Shown here: in pieces, positions 16,163 through 24,548 of the stretch | Numbering within the stretch: position 1 is the stretch's first letter | How the letters are laid out: each line of letters begins with the position of its first letter | Assembly: GCF_009789195.1 (NCBI RefSeq) | Contig: NZ_WSTC01000021.1 | Location: forward strand, 43,302 to 107,301 | Source of the DNA: Paenibacillus sp. MMS18-CY102 | Lineage (GTDB): Bacteria; Bacillota; Bacilli; Paenibacillales; Paenibacillaceae | Length of the DNA: 64,000 nt | Reading direction: 5' to 3' | Translations under genes and position numbers: made by a program | The notes under the pieces: generated by a model | The model's database searches: none | Told to the model about the DNA's origin: nothing | The model's input: only the letters and a program-made list of their open reading frames with translations

Positions 16163-17137
16163 ATGGGCATGTGGAGATGGATACGGAGGATTGTGCTTTA
16201 TGCACTGGCGATTGCCGTTCTGCTAGCTGGCGTGGGCGCAGTGTACCAATGGTACGGCTCGAAGCAAGATAAGAAAACCTTCCAGCCTGCTGGCAAGCTG
16301 TATGAGGTGAAGGGGCGAAAGATGCATTTGTACACGGGCGGTACAGGGGATGTTACGGCCGTATTTGCATCGGGCTGGGGCACGGCGAGCCCTTATGCGG
16401 ATTTTTCTACGCTGTATGGAGGGTTAGAGCCGCATGTGAAGGTAGCGGTCTATGACCGGTTCGGTTACGGGTTCAGCGATTCTTCGGGCGGCGTGAAGCG
16501 GGATATCGATACGATAACGGATGAAATCCATGAACTGCTAGCGGTTTCGGGACAAAAGCCTCCATATATCCTCATCGGCCACTCGCTTGGCTCTTTGGAG
16601 ATGATTCGATATGCGCAGCGCTTCCCTAAGGAGGTGAAGGGGCTGCTGATGATTGATGGCGGCAGCCCTGAATATTATGCCGCGTCTCCAGGCTATACCG
16701 TGATTCCAGCGGTGTATCGGACTTTGCGGGTGACCGGGGCGCTGCGGACGCTGTACCGGTTCCACGGCTTCGCCGCATGGGCAAACAGCGAGAATAATGG
16801 CGAGCTGCTGCTGCCCAATGGGATGAAGAAGATCAGCAAGACGGCGATGCTGCTCAAGGCTGGCAATCGTGACATGACCGATGAAATGCGGCAGAGCACG
16901 AACAACGCCAAGATTGTTTTGGCAGGGCCTAAGCCGTTGCAAGCGCCGATGACCGTACTGACGGCTGATTATTTGGGCAAGCTGAGTGAGGATGCGGACT
17001 GGCAGGACAGCCAAGCGGCGCTCCCATCCTGGTCGGTTAGCGGGAAGCAGTTGATCGTAAAGGATAGTTCGCACTATATTCACGGCTACCAACCGGATGT
17101 GGTGGTGCGGGAGCTGTTGAAGCTGGCGGGTGAGTAG
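16163..17137 (+). CDS. Membrane-anchored alpha/beta hydrolase
   Basis: Starting at the ATG at 16163, which follows GGGGAGGGG, the protein has 324 residues. One N-terminal transmembrane helix (about 5-27) is followed by an outside alpha/beta-hydrolase domain. The oxyanion region is ASGWGTASPYADF, the nucleophile elbow GHSLGSLEM, and the late histidine is DSSHYIHGYQPD. This is the layout of B. subtilis-type surface hydrolases of unknown substrate. An in-frame ATG at 16121 is less likely because it has no Shine-Dalgarno. Confidence 0.82.
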   Translation: MGMWRWIRRIVLYALAIAVLLAGVGAVYQWYGSKQDKKTFQPAGKLYEVKGRKMHLYTGGTGDVTAVFASGWGTASPYADFSTLYGGLEPHVKVAVYDRFGYGFSDSSGGVKRDIDTITDEIHELLAVSGQKPPYILIGHSLGSLEMIRYAQRFPKEVKGLLMIDGGSPEYYAASPGYTVIPAVYRTLRVTGALRTLYRFHGFAAWANSENNGELLLPNGMKKISKTAMLLKAGNRDMTDEMRQSTNNAKIVLAGPKPLQAPMTVLTADYLGKLSEDADWQDSQAALPSWSVSGKQLIVKDSSHYIHGYQPDVVVRELLKLAGE

Positions 17138-17155
17138 AGCGGGTGGTTAAAAGAG

Positions 17156-17194
17156 AAGAGCTTCAAGCAGCTATGGTGGCTGTTTGAGGCTCTT
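17156..17194 (+). terminator. Hairpin after the hydrolase gene
   Basis: AAGAGCTTCAAGCAGC and GCTGTTTGAGGCTCTT pair with two mismatches; the T run is short. Probable terminator. Confidence 0.6.
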
Positions 17195-17279
17195 TGGCAT
17201 GCGAGGGCAGTGTTAGCCGAATAGGGGAGAAAAACCTGTCCTATTGGTGGAAAAGCGGGCGAAGGAGAGGAATAGGAAA

Positions 17280-17304
17280 AGGCTGTCGAAATTCTCGACA
17301 GCCT
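17280..17304 (-). terminator. Terminator of the immunity-like gene
   Basis: AGGCTGTCGA (17280-17289) and TCGACAGCCT (17295-17304) are perfect arms; on the minus strand TTTT follows. Confidence 0.75.
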
Positions 17305-17346
17305 AAGCTAACGGGAAGCTCCTTCAGTCTTAGCGGCCAAAGAGGC

Positions 17347-18168
17347 TTACTCCTCGAAATCATTTAACTCCACCTCGTGCCAATACAGCTCCGATAAAAT
17401 CGGCGGGTAGGACATCGGGGTTATCCATTCGTAATCGCCGTCTAGCATTAGTTCGCCGAGAAGCACATTGTTAGCGGGGTCAGCTTGGAGCTTCCATTTG
17501 CCGCTCGCCATCGCCTTATCTGCTTCAACTAGGGCGAGCGCTTCTAGGAAGGGCACTTCCTCGCCCTTTTTCTGTTCTATGGTTGCGAGCTGAGCTTCAT
17601 ATTGCTGGCGGGCCTGCTTCATGTCGACGGCATACTCTGAATCCCACACTTCTTCGAATACGAAGCCCTTTAGTTCATGTTGGATGACAAGATCGCGGAA
17701 CTCATCGGTAACATAGAGTTTTACCGGCTTCTCGGGTATCCGGAAGATCGGGTTGTGCATAACTTTATCTAACTGAAAGTGGACGCTGTTAAATCCAGAT
17801 ATTTCGCCGGAACAGGCGTCATATTTAAATGTCGTGCGGCCATAGTCGAGCGCAGCTACGACGTTGGTAACATTAATCAACGCAATTTCAATGTCTGAAA
17901 TCTCACTGTGATCAATTTCAAGCACCTCCGCATAGGGAGCAATCAGTGGCCCGATAACGGTTTGAGCTTGCTTGGAGAAGATTAGGGCCCCAGAAGCAAG
18001 GTTAGGGAAGTCCTCTTCTTGTCCAATCCGCTGTACTTTTAATTTAATTGGTTCATACGAGGAAGCAAGTGGTTTGCCTCTGAAGTTTTCATCAAAAATA
18101 TTGTCTTTTTCAGTGCAAACGGTAAGTAAAGTCGACTTCGCAGAACGCCAAAGCTCCCAGACCTTCAT
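17347..18168 (-). CDS. DUF1629/Imm11-like protein (putative immunity protein)
   Basis: The 273-residue acidic cytoplasmic protein begins MKVWEL. Its middle recalls the DUF1629 immunity family: DFPNLASGALIFSKQAQTVI, then LEIDHSEISDIEIALINVTNVVAALDY, then RIPEKPVKLYVTDEF and LKGFVFEEVWDSE. Its last 80 residues (a coiled stretch QQYEAQLATIEQKKGEE plus a tail) are not part of that pattern. Family members usually follow toxin genes. Here the preceding gene encodes only a 27-residue signal-peptide-like peptide. The function is inferred from resemblance, not proved. GGGGTGTTGAGA precedes the ATG. Confidence 0.55.
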   Translation of the reverse strand: MKVWELWRSAKSTLLTVCTEKDNIFDENFRGKPLASSYEPIKLKVQRIGQEEDFPNLASGALIFSKQAQTVIGPLIAPYAEVLEIDHSEISDIEIALINVTNVVAALDYGRTTFKYDACSGEISGFNSVHFQLDKVMHNPIFRIPEKPVKLYVTDEFRDLVIQHELKGFVFEEVWDSEYAVDMKQARQQYEAQLATIEQKKGEEVPFLEALALVEADKAMASGKWKLQADPANNVLLGELMLDGDYEWITPMSYPPILSELYWHEVELNDFEE

Positions 18169-18211
18169 TTCTCAACACCCCAAATTCGTATATTTTTTTA
18201 AAAAATGTGCC

Positions 18212-18295
18212 CTAGCCAGCGTACGCTGTAGCGCTCCCGGCTAGTAGTGCTGCCAAAGCAGCTGCTACAGGCAGGATTCTCTTTCTTTTGCCCAT
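18212..18295 (-). CDS. 27-residue secreted peptide or signal-peptide remnant
   Basis: An ATG at 18295 preceded by AAGGCGG opens a 27-residue frame: a basic start (MGKRKRI), a hydrophobic alanine/leucine core, and an ATAYA-G end that fits signal peptidase cleavage. Nothing would remain after cleavage except a glycine, so it may be the surviving start of a lost exported protein, or a small membrane-active peptide. It lies 43 bases before the immunity-like gene on the same strand. It shows all parts of a translated gene despite its size. Confidence 0.5.
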   Translation of the reverse strand: MGKRKRILPVAAALAALLAGSATAYAG

Positions 18296-18480
18296 GGTTG
18301 ATTCGCCGCCTTATAATAATTTTTTCCATAATAGAATAATCGTAATATTATCACCTGATTTAGTAAATTTCAATATAAAAAATAGGTTCACATATAAATT
18401 TATTAGCCAAAAAAATCAATTTTATCTATTGACAGCATGAAAAAAACCTTATTTTGATATTAAATTATGCGTTTTTGTGT

Positions 18481-19122
18481 TTAGTTATAAGTGAACTTTG
18501 CTTTGTAGTCTACGCCATTTTCAGAATTAATCTCGATCTTGCCACTGCCTACAATACTTCCATTGTGGTATAGCTTTAACTCAATGGTGCTTTTGACAGC
18601 AAATTTTGGCGGGTTTCCTTCTTCTAGCGGTGACCAGTAAACCGTGTTTCCCGGTACAATGGTGGCGTCACTGTCCAGAAACGTTACCTTGGAATCTGGA
18701 GGGGCCCACAATAGCAGCCGTCCAGACGAGGCATGCAGCCTAACGCTATCCGCGCCTTTGCTGTCGATCATGATCGGGAATCCAGGCGCGTTGCTCATTA
18801 AAGTGGAGAAGCGGCCAAACGGGAACTCGACATTGGGCTTAACAGGAATAGGCGATCCGTCAGCCGCATACGCCGTAAGGATCAAGCTTTGAACGAGCCT
18901 AGGGGGCTGCTCTTTATGATTCAAAAACGGTGGAGCCGCAAGCGCGATAAGCATGATAAGGAAGCAAGCTGCGGCAATTACAGCGAATCTCTTTTGAACC
19001 GTAAACCGATGCTTTTGGGAGGCTGTGGACACTGACAAGACGTTCTGCAGCATTTTTTCTTTTGTTTTGTCATCTAGCTTGATCGTATTCATTTGACTTA
19101 CATAGTTATCTTGAAAGGCCAT
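18481..19122 (-). CDS. Membrane-anchored anti-sigma factor-like protein
   Basis: The 213-residue protein has a short cytoplasmic segment (1-42), one transmembrane helix (about 45-67, FAVIAAACFLIMLIALAAPPF) and an outside beta-rich domain. This is the topology of anti-sigma factors such as those with DUF4179-like domains. No zinc-binding ZAS motif is visible. Its ATG overlaps the stop of the ECF sigma gene in TAATG, so the two are coupled. It would hold the sigma factor inactive until an envelope signal acts on the outer domain. Confidence 0.75.
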   Translation of the reverse strand: MAFQDNYVSQMNTIKLDDKTKEKMLQNVLSVSTASQKHRFTVQKRFAVIAAACFLIMLIALAAPPFLNHKEQPPRLVQSLILTAYAADGSPIPVKPNVEFPFGRFSTLMSNAPGFPIMIDSKGADSVRLHASSGRLLLWAPPDSKVTFLDSDATIVPGNTVYWSPLEEGNPPKFAVKSTIELKLYHNGSIVGSGKIEINSENGVDYKAKFTYN

Positions 19123-19610
19123 TATTCCACCCCCCCTATCATCTTCGTTTTTAGCAGCTCTTTCGCGCGTTTGAGCTGTGTTCGAACCGTCCCCTCTTTC
19201 AGGCTTAAGAGCTCAGCAATTTCATTGCATTGGTAGCCCTCAAAATAATAAAGATGAATAACAAGCCTATACTTTCTAGGGAGCGTAAGGACGAAGGATA
19301 CGACGTCTAATTGATCATCAGACGTAATGGAATAAAGATCATCGGCAACAGGAAGAAACCATCGTTTCCACGGGCTTTTGATTGCATCTTTGCATGTATT
19401 TATCGTGACTCGGATGACCCAAGCCTTCTCGTGCTCCGTATCATTGAAATCGCGCATGTTCTTAAAAAGCTTTATATAAACGTCTTGGCATACGTCTTGC
19501 GCATCCTGCAGATTGCGCAGATAGGTAAGCGACAGGCGGTAGATCATATCCCCATAGGTATGGATTAAGTTTGAGATATACGCATGACTGCTGCTAGTGC
19601 TGGCGTCCAT
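19122..19610 (-). CDS. ECF-type RNA polymerase sigma factor
   Basis: The ATG at 19610 follows AAAGGAGGGG and gives 162 residues. Region 2 is at about 12-75 (TYGDMIYRLSLTYLRNLQDAQDVCQDVYIKLFKNM) and region 4 at about 105-155 (LTLPRKYRLVIHLYYFEGYQCNEIAELLSLKEGTVRTQLKRAKELL). The start follows a probable self-recognised promoter (TGAAAC-17-CGTGTT). Sigma and anti-sigma genes overlap by one base. Confidence 0.93.
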   Translation of the reverse strand: MDASTSSSHAYISNLIHTYGDMIYRLSLTYLRNLQDAQDVCQDVYIKLFKNMRDFNDTEHEKAWVIRVTINTCKDAIKSPWKRWFLPVADDLYSITSDDQLDVVSFVLTLPRKYRLVIHLYYFEGYQCNEIAELLSLKEGTVRTQLKRAKELLKTKMIGGVE

Positions 19611-19630
19611 TGTGCCCCTCCTTTGCACCT

Positions 19631-19659
19631 AACACGTTTACAAACTCAAATTTGTTTCA
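19631..19659 (-). promoter_or_regulatory. ECF autoregulatory promoter
   Basis: On the minus strand TGAAAC (19659-19654) is followed after 17 bases by CGTGTT (19636-19631), the -35/-10 pattern of SigW/SigX/SigV-type ECF promoters. It lies 20 bases before the sigma gene start. Confidence 0.7.
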
Positions 19660-19745
19660 AAATGTTTCTAAATTTAAAAATTTATTTAGAAGACGCGCGA
19701 ACAAACCGCCCCGAACGGTGTTCAGAAGCGGCCAATCGTGGCAGC

Positions 19746-19764
19746 TGTTGCACTTTGTGCAATG
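19746..19764. repeat. Single degenerate copy of the CATTGYA-N5-TRCAATG palindrome (B)
   Basis: TGTTGCA-CTTTG-TGCAATG is the family unit with two changes in the left arm, and its right flank TGCAATGAAAG resembles copies at 11484 and 40163. A weaker relative, GCGTTTTTACAATA, ends at 19809. It sits in the space between the divergent sigma gene and the SRPBCC gene. Confidence 0.6.
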
Positions 19765-19893
19765 AAAGTCGCCGTTACGACCACATGCGTTTGTCGCGTT
19801 TTTACAATACTTGCCTGCGGCAGCGAGCTATACTAACAGCAAGCAGGTTGCCTGGGCGAGCTGCACAGTTTGGAAGCGGGATGGAGGGCCATT

Positions 19894-20352
19894 ATGGCAT
19901 TAACAGAACTGAAATATGAGGTATACATTGGAGCGTCGCAAGAGGAGGTATGGAGCATTTTTACCGTACCTGAGAAAACCAAGACGATCTTCTTCGGCAG
20001 CGAATTCCGTTCGACTAACGAGGTGGGTGCACCGTATCAATATGTTGGGCCAGGCAATGACGGCGACGAGACGGTGCATGTGTATGGCACGGTGCTTGCT
20101 TACGAACCGAATCGCTTGATGAGTTATACGGAGCATCCGGGACCCTCCTATCGGGAAAATCACGCCGAGCTGGAAACCCGCATTACGCTAACGCTAGAGA
20201 CGGTTGGCGGCTGTACCAAGCTGACATTGGTGAACGACCAATGGCCTGACGGCCACCCGTCTTACGAGAGCACCCAGCAGAGCTGGCCAATGATTCTTAG
20301 CAATATCAAAACATTCGCCGAGTCAGGCAAATCGCTGGACTTTGGCTGGTAA
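19894..20352 (+). CDS. SRPBCC (AHSA1-like) domain protein
   Basis: The ATG at 19894 follows GGAGGG and gives 152 residues of one START/Bet v1-like fold: LTELKYEVYIGASQEEVWSIFTVPEKTKTIFFG, a central GDETVHVYGTVLAYEPNRLMSY, strand LETRITLTLE, and a C-terminal helix SWPMILSNIKTFAESGK. AHSA1-type proteins bind hydrophobic ligands; the ligand is unknown. It is followed by a terminator and the MerR gene. Confidence 0.85.
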   Translation: MALTELKYEVYIGASQEEVWSIFTVPEKTKTIFFGSEFRSTNEVGAPYQYVGPGNDGDETVHVYGTVLAYEPNRLMSYTEHPGPSYRENHAELETRITLTLETVGGCTKLTLVNDQWPDGHPSYESTQQSWPMILSNIKTFAESGKSLDFGW

Positions 20353-20383
20353 GCCTCAAGATTTACGCATAAAAATAGCCGGG

Positions 20384-20414
20384 AAGGGTCATCCGCAGCA
20401 GGCGGATGGCCTTT
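20384..20414 (+). terminator. Terminator after the SRPBCC gene
   Basis: AAGGGTCATCCGC and GCGGATGGCCTT pair around AGCAG and lead into TTT. Confidence 0.65.
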
Positions 20415-20458
20415 CTCGACTTGTCGATTCGATGCTCTGTTAGAGAGGATGGCTGAAC

Positions 20459-21364
20459 GTGGCACAATTGATCAAAATCGGGCTCTTCTCGACCATTGCC
20501 CAAGTGACAATCCGAACGCTTCGGCATTATGACGATTTGGGGCTGTTGAAGCCCGCCCATATTGATCCAGATACGAGCTACCGCTACTATACATTCGATC
20601 AGCTTATTCGGCTCAATCAGATTCAAGCGTTCAAAGACATGGGGCTCGGGCTTGACCAAATTGCGGGCTTGCTCAATGAGCGGCAGCCGATTGCCGACAC
20701 AATTGCAACTATACAAGCGAAGAAAAAGGAGCTGGCTCGGGATATTCAAGAAAAGCATGAGCAACTAATCCGGCTGGAGGCGCGGCTGCATAGGCTGAGT
20801 ACGCTAGAAGCCCCTCCGAGGTACGAGGTTGTCCTGAAGCAGGTGCCGTCCCTGCATCTGGCTGCCCTTCGGCAAATTGTGCCAACGGCGCAAGACATGC
20901 CTGCGTATCGTTGCCGTATGTTTGCCGAGCTGGAGGAATGGCTAAGGGGGCAGGCTTACGAGGTGCAGCAGGAATATGTGTTGTACCACATGGCGGAGTT
21001 TGTGGAGACGGATTTTGATATCGAGGCGGCGGTTGCTGTAAATCCACCGAAGGCAAAGGCCGCCGCCAATGCCAAGGGGATATCCACCAGCGCGGAAACG
21101 AGCGCAAAGGTGCCGGAAGCGATCCGCCTTTACAGGCTGCCAAGTGCATCACTGGTCGCAAGCGTCGTTCACCAAGGGGCGTTCATGGATGTGAAGCACG
21201 CCCTATTGGAACTTTTCGACTGGATGGGCATGAACGGTTATTCGCCTGTTGGTCCCGTACGGGAGCTTCATCTGTTCGGCCGGGAGAACGAATGCGCTGA
21301 TCCGGATAATGTCATCGTTGAGCTGCAGGTGCCGATTGCTGCCAATGAGGGAGTAAGCCGTTAA
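20459..21364 (+). CDS. MerR family regulator with GyrI-like effector domain
   Basis: The GTG at 20459 follows GAGAGGATGG. Residues 1-70 are the MerR winged helix (IKIGLFSTIAQVTIRTLRHYDDLGLLKPAHIDP…YRYYTFDQLIRLNQI). Residues 78-120 form the dimer coiled coil. Residues 125-300 are a BmrR/GyrI-like ligand-binding domain (VVLKQVPSLHLAALRQIV, MAEFVETDFDIEAAVAV, ending ENVIVELQVPI-like). It probably senses a drug or hydrophobic cation. A loop of low complexity (PPKAKAAANAKG…SAETSAK) is inserted in the effector domain. Its stop codon overlaps that of the convergent gene in TTAA. Confidence 0.88.
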   Translation: MAQLIKIGLFSTIAQVTIRTLRHYDDLGLLKPAHIDPDTSYRYYTFDQLIRLNQIQAFKDMGLGLDQIAGLLNERQPIADTIATIQAKKKELARDIQEKHEQLIRLEARLHRLSTLEAPPRYEVVLKQVPSLHLAALRQIVPTAQDMPAYRCRMFAELEEWLRGQAYEVQQEYVLYHMAEFVETDFDIEAAVAVNPPKAKAAANAKGISTSAETSAKVPEAIRLYRLPSASLVASVVHQGAFMDVKHALLELFDWMGMNGYSPVGPVRELHLFGRENECADPDNVIVELQVPIAANEGVSR

Positions 21365-22338
21365 ACATGCTGGAGGCCAAACCGTTGCCGGTACCATTGC
21401 AGTGTCTGGCGCATCGCTTCGCGATGGGGCGTAACCTGATGCTCGGGGAAGACCGCCATAAACTTGCTATGGTCCATAATAAAAGGCTGTTCGAACTCAT
21501 ACATAATCTCTTTGAATTCTTTCATGATCGGCATGGCCAGCGCTAGCAGGTTCACGCCAGTCCGGGAGAAACTGCGCACTTTGCGGACAGCGCCCAATTC
21601 TTCGAACATCACCTGGAGGAGCTGCCGCGTCGCCAATGTATTGGCGCTTGGGATATGCCACGCCTCGCCCAGCGCCCGGTCTTCTTGCCCGAGCGTGATG
21701 AGCCCCCTCGCAAAATCGCCAATATACGTGTACGTATGCGGCATATCACAATTGCCCAACGCCTCGACTGGTTTGCCCTGCAGGGCAAACTTGAACACGC
21801 GTTCCCCCATCCACGACTGGAGCACGCCGGGACCGTAGAAGTCGGCAGCCCGTCCGATTGCAACTCGTATCTTCCCTTCATGATGGTCTTGCAGCAGCTT
21901 GCTTGCCATTGCTGCGCGCGTCCTCCCTTTAGGCCCGGCTGCCCGATTGGGCAGTGTCTCCTTCATCGGGCCGTCCACTTGGCCATACATATAAAGATTA
22001 TCTGCAACGACAAGCTTGGCATCAACGGCCATCGCGCCTTCCATAATTGCGCTAGTGAGCGCAGGGAATTCCTTTGGCCACTTCGTATAGCCCGGTTGTG
22101 CGCAGTGGTAGACGACGGATGCCCCTTTACAAGCTTGAATCGCAAAATGCGGGTCGGACAGGTCGCCTTTGGCCACAGCGACATGTGCAGGCAAGCCCGA
22201 ACCCTCCGGCAAGCTGCCGCTTCGGCTTACGAGCCGAACGTTGGCCTCTCCGCGTTGCAGCAGTTCCCTTGCAATGGCAGTGCCGACGGCACCTGCACCC
22301 ATAATGACATGAGCGTTCGAACCTTGTTTGCCCATCAT
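21361..22338 (-). CDS. NAD(P)-dependent epimerase/dehydratase-like protein
   Basis: The 325-residue protein begins with the Rossmann motif VIMGAGAVGTAIARELLQRG (about 11-30) and has the atypical-SDR pattern ASVVYHCAQPGYTKWPKEFP, then VVADNLYMYGQVDGPM with a YxxG-like segment, and later HTYTYIGDFARGLI. It should bind NAD(P) and act on a nucleotide-sugar or other carbonyl substrate; the active-site YxxxK is altered, so the reaction is uncertain. AAGGGGGAT precedes two ATG codons. Confidence 0.82.
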   Translation of the reverse strand: MMGKQGSNAHVIMGAGAVGTAIARELLQRGEANVRLVSRSGSLPEGSGLPAHVAVAKGDLSDPHFAIQACKGASVVYHCAQPGYTKWPKEFPALTSAIMEGAMAVDAKLVVADNLYMYGQVDGPMKETLPNRAAGPKGRTRAAMASKLLQDHHEGKIRVAIGRAADFYGPGVLQSWMGERVFKFALQGKPVEALGNCDMPHTYTYIGDFARGLITLGQEDRALGEAWHIPSANTLATRQLLQVMFEELGAVRKVRSFSRTGVNLLALAMPIMKEFKEIMYEFEQPFIMDHSKFMAVFPEHQVTPHREAMRQTLQWYRQRFGLQHV

Positions 22339-22477
22339 TTTATCCCCCTTGAATGCTTGATGGCCTTAGCATATTGTCTTCCGTAACGAGAGAGTCAAGG
22401 GGGCATTTGCAACAGGATTAACGGTTCTATTATGATGGTTGAAGGAAAAGCAGAACCGACTGCAAGGGGGAGCGCCA

Positions 22478-23470
22478 ATGTCCGATAAATCCGGCAAAAG
22501 GATGAAATATGTGAATCAGCAGCCGACCATTATGAATATGAATGTTCAGTCGATGTACGCAATGATTCGGGATTATACACGCATGCGAACGAAGCTGCGA
22601 CCGCAGCAGCAGCAGGTGCCAATGGTGCCGATCACGCTAGCGGCAGTCCCGGATGAGCGAGTGACACGCGTCGCGTGGTTTGGCCATTCGGCAAGCCTGC
22701 TGGAGATAGAAGGGAAGCGCCTGCTGTTAGACCCTATGCTGGGCGCGGCATCATCGCCTTTTCCACTGTTTAATAGCAAGCGGTACAGCGGCGGGCTGCC
22801 GGTGAAGCCGGAAGCGATTGGGCAGGTGGATGCGATCTTTCTATCGCATAACCATTTTGACCATATGGACCGTGGCAGTATTAAGAAGCTGCAGAGCGGT
22901 GTCGGCCACTTCCATGTGCCGTCTGGCGTAGGGCGCTACCTGCAGCAGTGGGGCATTGAAGCGAGCCGGATTAGCGAACATGGCTGGTGGGATGAATTCG
23001 AGTTCAAAGGCTTGAAGATCGCTTGTGCGCCAGCGCGGCATTTCTCGGGCAGAGGGCTAACGGACCGGGACCGCTCTTTATGGTGCTCATGGGTGTTCAA
23101 GGGGAAGGACAGCAGCGTTTTCTTCAGTGGGGATAGCGGCTATGCGCCTCACTTCAAGGAAATCGGCAGCAAATATGGCCCATTCGATCTGACATTGATG
23201 GAATGCGGGCAGTATGATGAGCGTTGGTCAGCCATCCATATGATGCCGGAAGAGACGGTCCAGGCGCATCTCGATGTTCGCGGCAGTGTGCTCGTGCCGA
23301 TTCACTGGGGAGCGTTCACGCTCGCGCTGCATGCTTGGGCGGATCCCGTGGAGCGGGTTATTGCTGCCGCTGCACAGCATGGGGTGACGGTCGCAACGCC
23401 CCGCATCGGGGAGTTCGTAGCGGTGGGAGAGGATAAGGCGCAGATTCCGGCTGCTGCCTGGTGGCGGTAA
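22478..23470 (+). CDS. NAPE-PLD-like metallo-beta-lactamase-fold hydrolase
   Basis: Starting at the ATG at 22478, with AAGGGGGAG before it, the protein has 330 residues. The MBL fold shows in VAWFGHSASLLEIEGKRLLLDPML, the zinc motif SHNHFDHMD (HxHxDH type), APARHFSGR, VFFSGDSGYAPHF and VPIHWGAFTLALH. The motif order and the WFGHS start are those of the N-acyl-phosphatidylethanolamine phospholipase D-like / UlaG group. It is probably a lipid or phosphodiester hydrolase in the cytoplasm. A shorter relative lies at 6347-7111. Confidence 0.87.
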   Translation: MSDKSGKRMKYVNQQPTIMNMNVQSMYAMIRDYTRMRTKLRPQQQQVPMVPITLAAVPDERVTRVAWFGHSASLLEIEGKRLLLDPMLGAASSPFPLFNSKRYSGGLPVKPEAIGQVDAIFLSHNHFDHMDRGSIKKLQSGVGHFHVPSGVGRYLQQWGIEASRISEHGWWDEFEFKGLKIACAPARHFSGRGLTDRDRSLWCSWVFKGKDSSVFFSGDSGYAPHFKEIGSKYGPFDLTLMECGQYDERWSAIHMMPEETVQAHLDVRGSVLVPIHWGAFTLALHAWADPVERVIAAAAQHGVTVATPRIGEFVAVGEDKAQIPAAAWWR

Positions 23471-23525
23471 CGCACGCATTAGTGTTGCGTGGCAACACGG
23501 AGCATAAGAGGATGAAATGGCGAAT

Positions 23526-23555
23526 AAATTGACATGCCCACAGGCATGTCAATTT
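23526..23555. terminator. Bidirectional terminator, 13-base perfect stem
   Basis: AAATTGACATGCC (23526-23538) and GGCATGTCAATTT (23543-23555) flank a CACA loop between convergent genes. A smaller stem TGTTGC-GTG-GCAACA lies just before it. Confidence 0.75.
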
Positions 23556-23567
23556 ATTTGCAACCCG

Positions 23568-24461
23568 CTATATGCTTCGTTGTAAGTCTCGAATGTCTTT
23601 CCACGATATAAGCTTAATTCCCTCACGGTTTATCAATTTCTTAATCGTACGATCATTCAGCAGCCGATGCTCCAATTCCCGTTCTTTATAACATCCCGTC
23701 ATTGCTATTAACTGGCTGGTTATTCTAGACGGATGTATGGTTAACTGGGTTATTCCAGGTTTTATGTGCGTTAAAATCCCAGCCAATTGTTTCTTCATTT
23801 TGCTGTATGCAATAACAGGGTTAAAGCAATATGGAAGCGAGACGATATCATCAATTAATAAGATTTTTCTATCGTTTGCCGAATCAATCCTCTTTTGAAA
23901 CAACCTCAGCTGATCGGTATTAAAAAATGGTTGTTCTAATATCTTGTTAGGCAAATTAAATGGAAGGCGATACTTTTCACATAAGTCAAATGCTATCTCT
24001 AAAAAATCGCGGCCCGTAAATAACCCCATGATGCTCCCTGCATGGCTATCAAGATGGGTTGGATCAATTCCTTTTAAGATTGCACGTTGAATCTGGAATT
24101 CCATTTCTAGCAGAACATCATCCTCATCCGCATTCCTTTCTAACGAAGCAATATCAGTGTGAAAGTATCCGTCCGCATTGATTAAACTATGTAGTGTTCG
24201 TTTATCGTAGACTGGTGCATAAGGATTCAATGCATCACTTGTTAACGTAAGATGAATGCCAATATTTTTAATGCCTCTCTGATTGCTTTTCTCCATTGCT
24301 TCATTGGAATCTGGGCAAGGGATCATAATCGATGTAGACGTTATAGCGCGTTCATCAAATAAGTCAATAATGGCATCGTTGGTTCCTTTCGTTATTCCAA
24401 AATCATCCGCATTAATAATTAACAATCGGTCATTAGCTGAAAAGCCCAGTTTTTGAATCAT
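23568..24461 (-). CDS. ChbG/YdjC family carbohydrate deacetylase
   Basis: The 297-residue protein has the YdjC signatures: LLIINADDFGITKGTNDAI (12-30, metal-binding Asp pair), a KNIGIHLTLTSD histidine segment, and DPTHLDSHAGSIM (about 153-165). These are the metal ligands of the ChbG fold, which removes acetyl groups from N-acetylated disaccharides such as chitobiose. The C-terminal half (about 190-297) is less typical. Codon use is lower in GC than in its neighbours, which may signal recent acquisition. AAGGAGG lies 13 bases before the ATG. Confidence 0.82.
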   Translation of the reverse strand: MIQKLGFSANDRLLIINADDFGITKGTNDAIIDLFDERAITSTSIMIPCPDSNEAMEKSNQRGIKNIGIHLTLTSDALNPYAPVYDKRTLHSLINADGYFHTDIASLERNADEDDVLLEMEFQIQRAILKGIDPTHLDSHAGSIMGLFTGRDFLEIAFDLCEKYRLPFNLPNKILEQPFFNTDQLRLFQKRIDSANDRKILLIDDIVSLPYCFNPVIAYSKMKKQLAGILTHIKPGITQLTIHPSRITSQLIAMTGCYKERELEHRLLNDRTIKKLINREGIKLISWKDIRDLQRSI

Positions 24462-24494
24462 AGATTAGATTTGCCTCCTTGTTTTTGTTTGAAA

Positions 24495-24536
24495 AAAATG
24501 ACGCTACAAACTGTTTTCAGTTTGTAGCGTCATTTT
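24495..24536 (-). terminator. Strong terminator, 19-base perfect stem
   Basis: AAAATGACGCTACAAACTG pairs perfectly with CAGTTTGTAGCGTCATTTT across TTTT. On the minus strand seven T follow, ending the transcript of the repeat protein at 24549. Confidence 0.85.
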
Positions 24537-24548
24537 GCGTATGATGAA

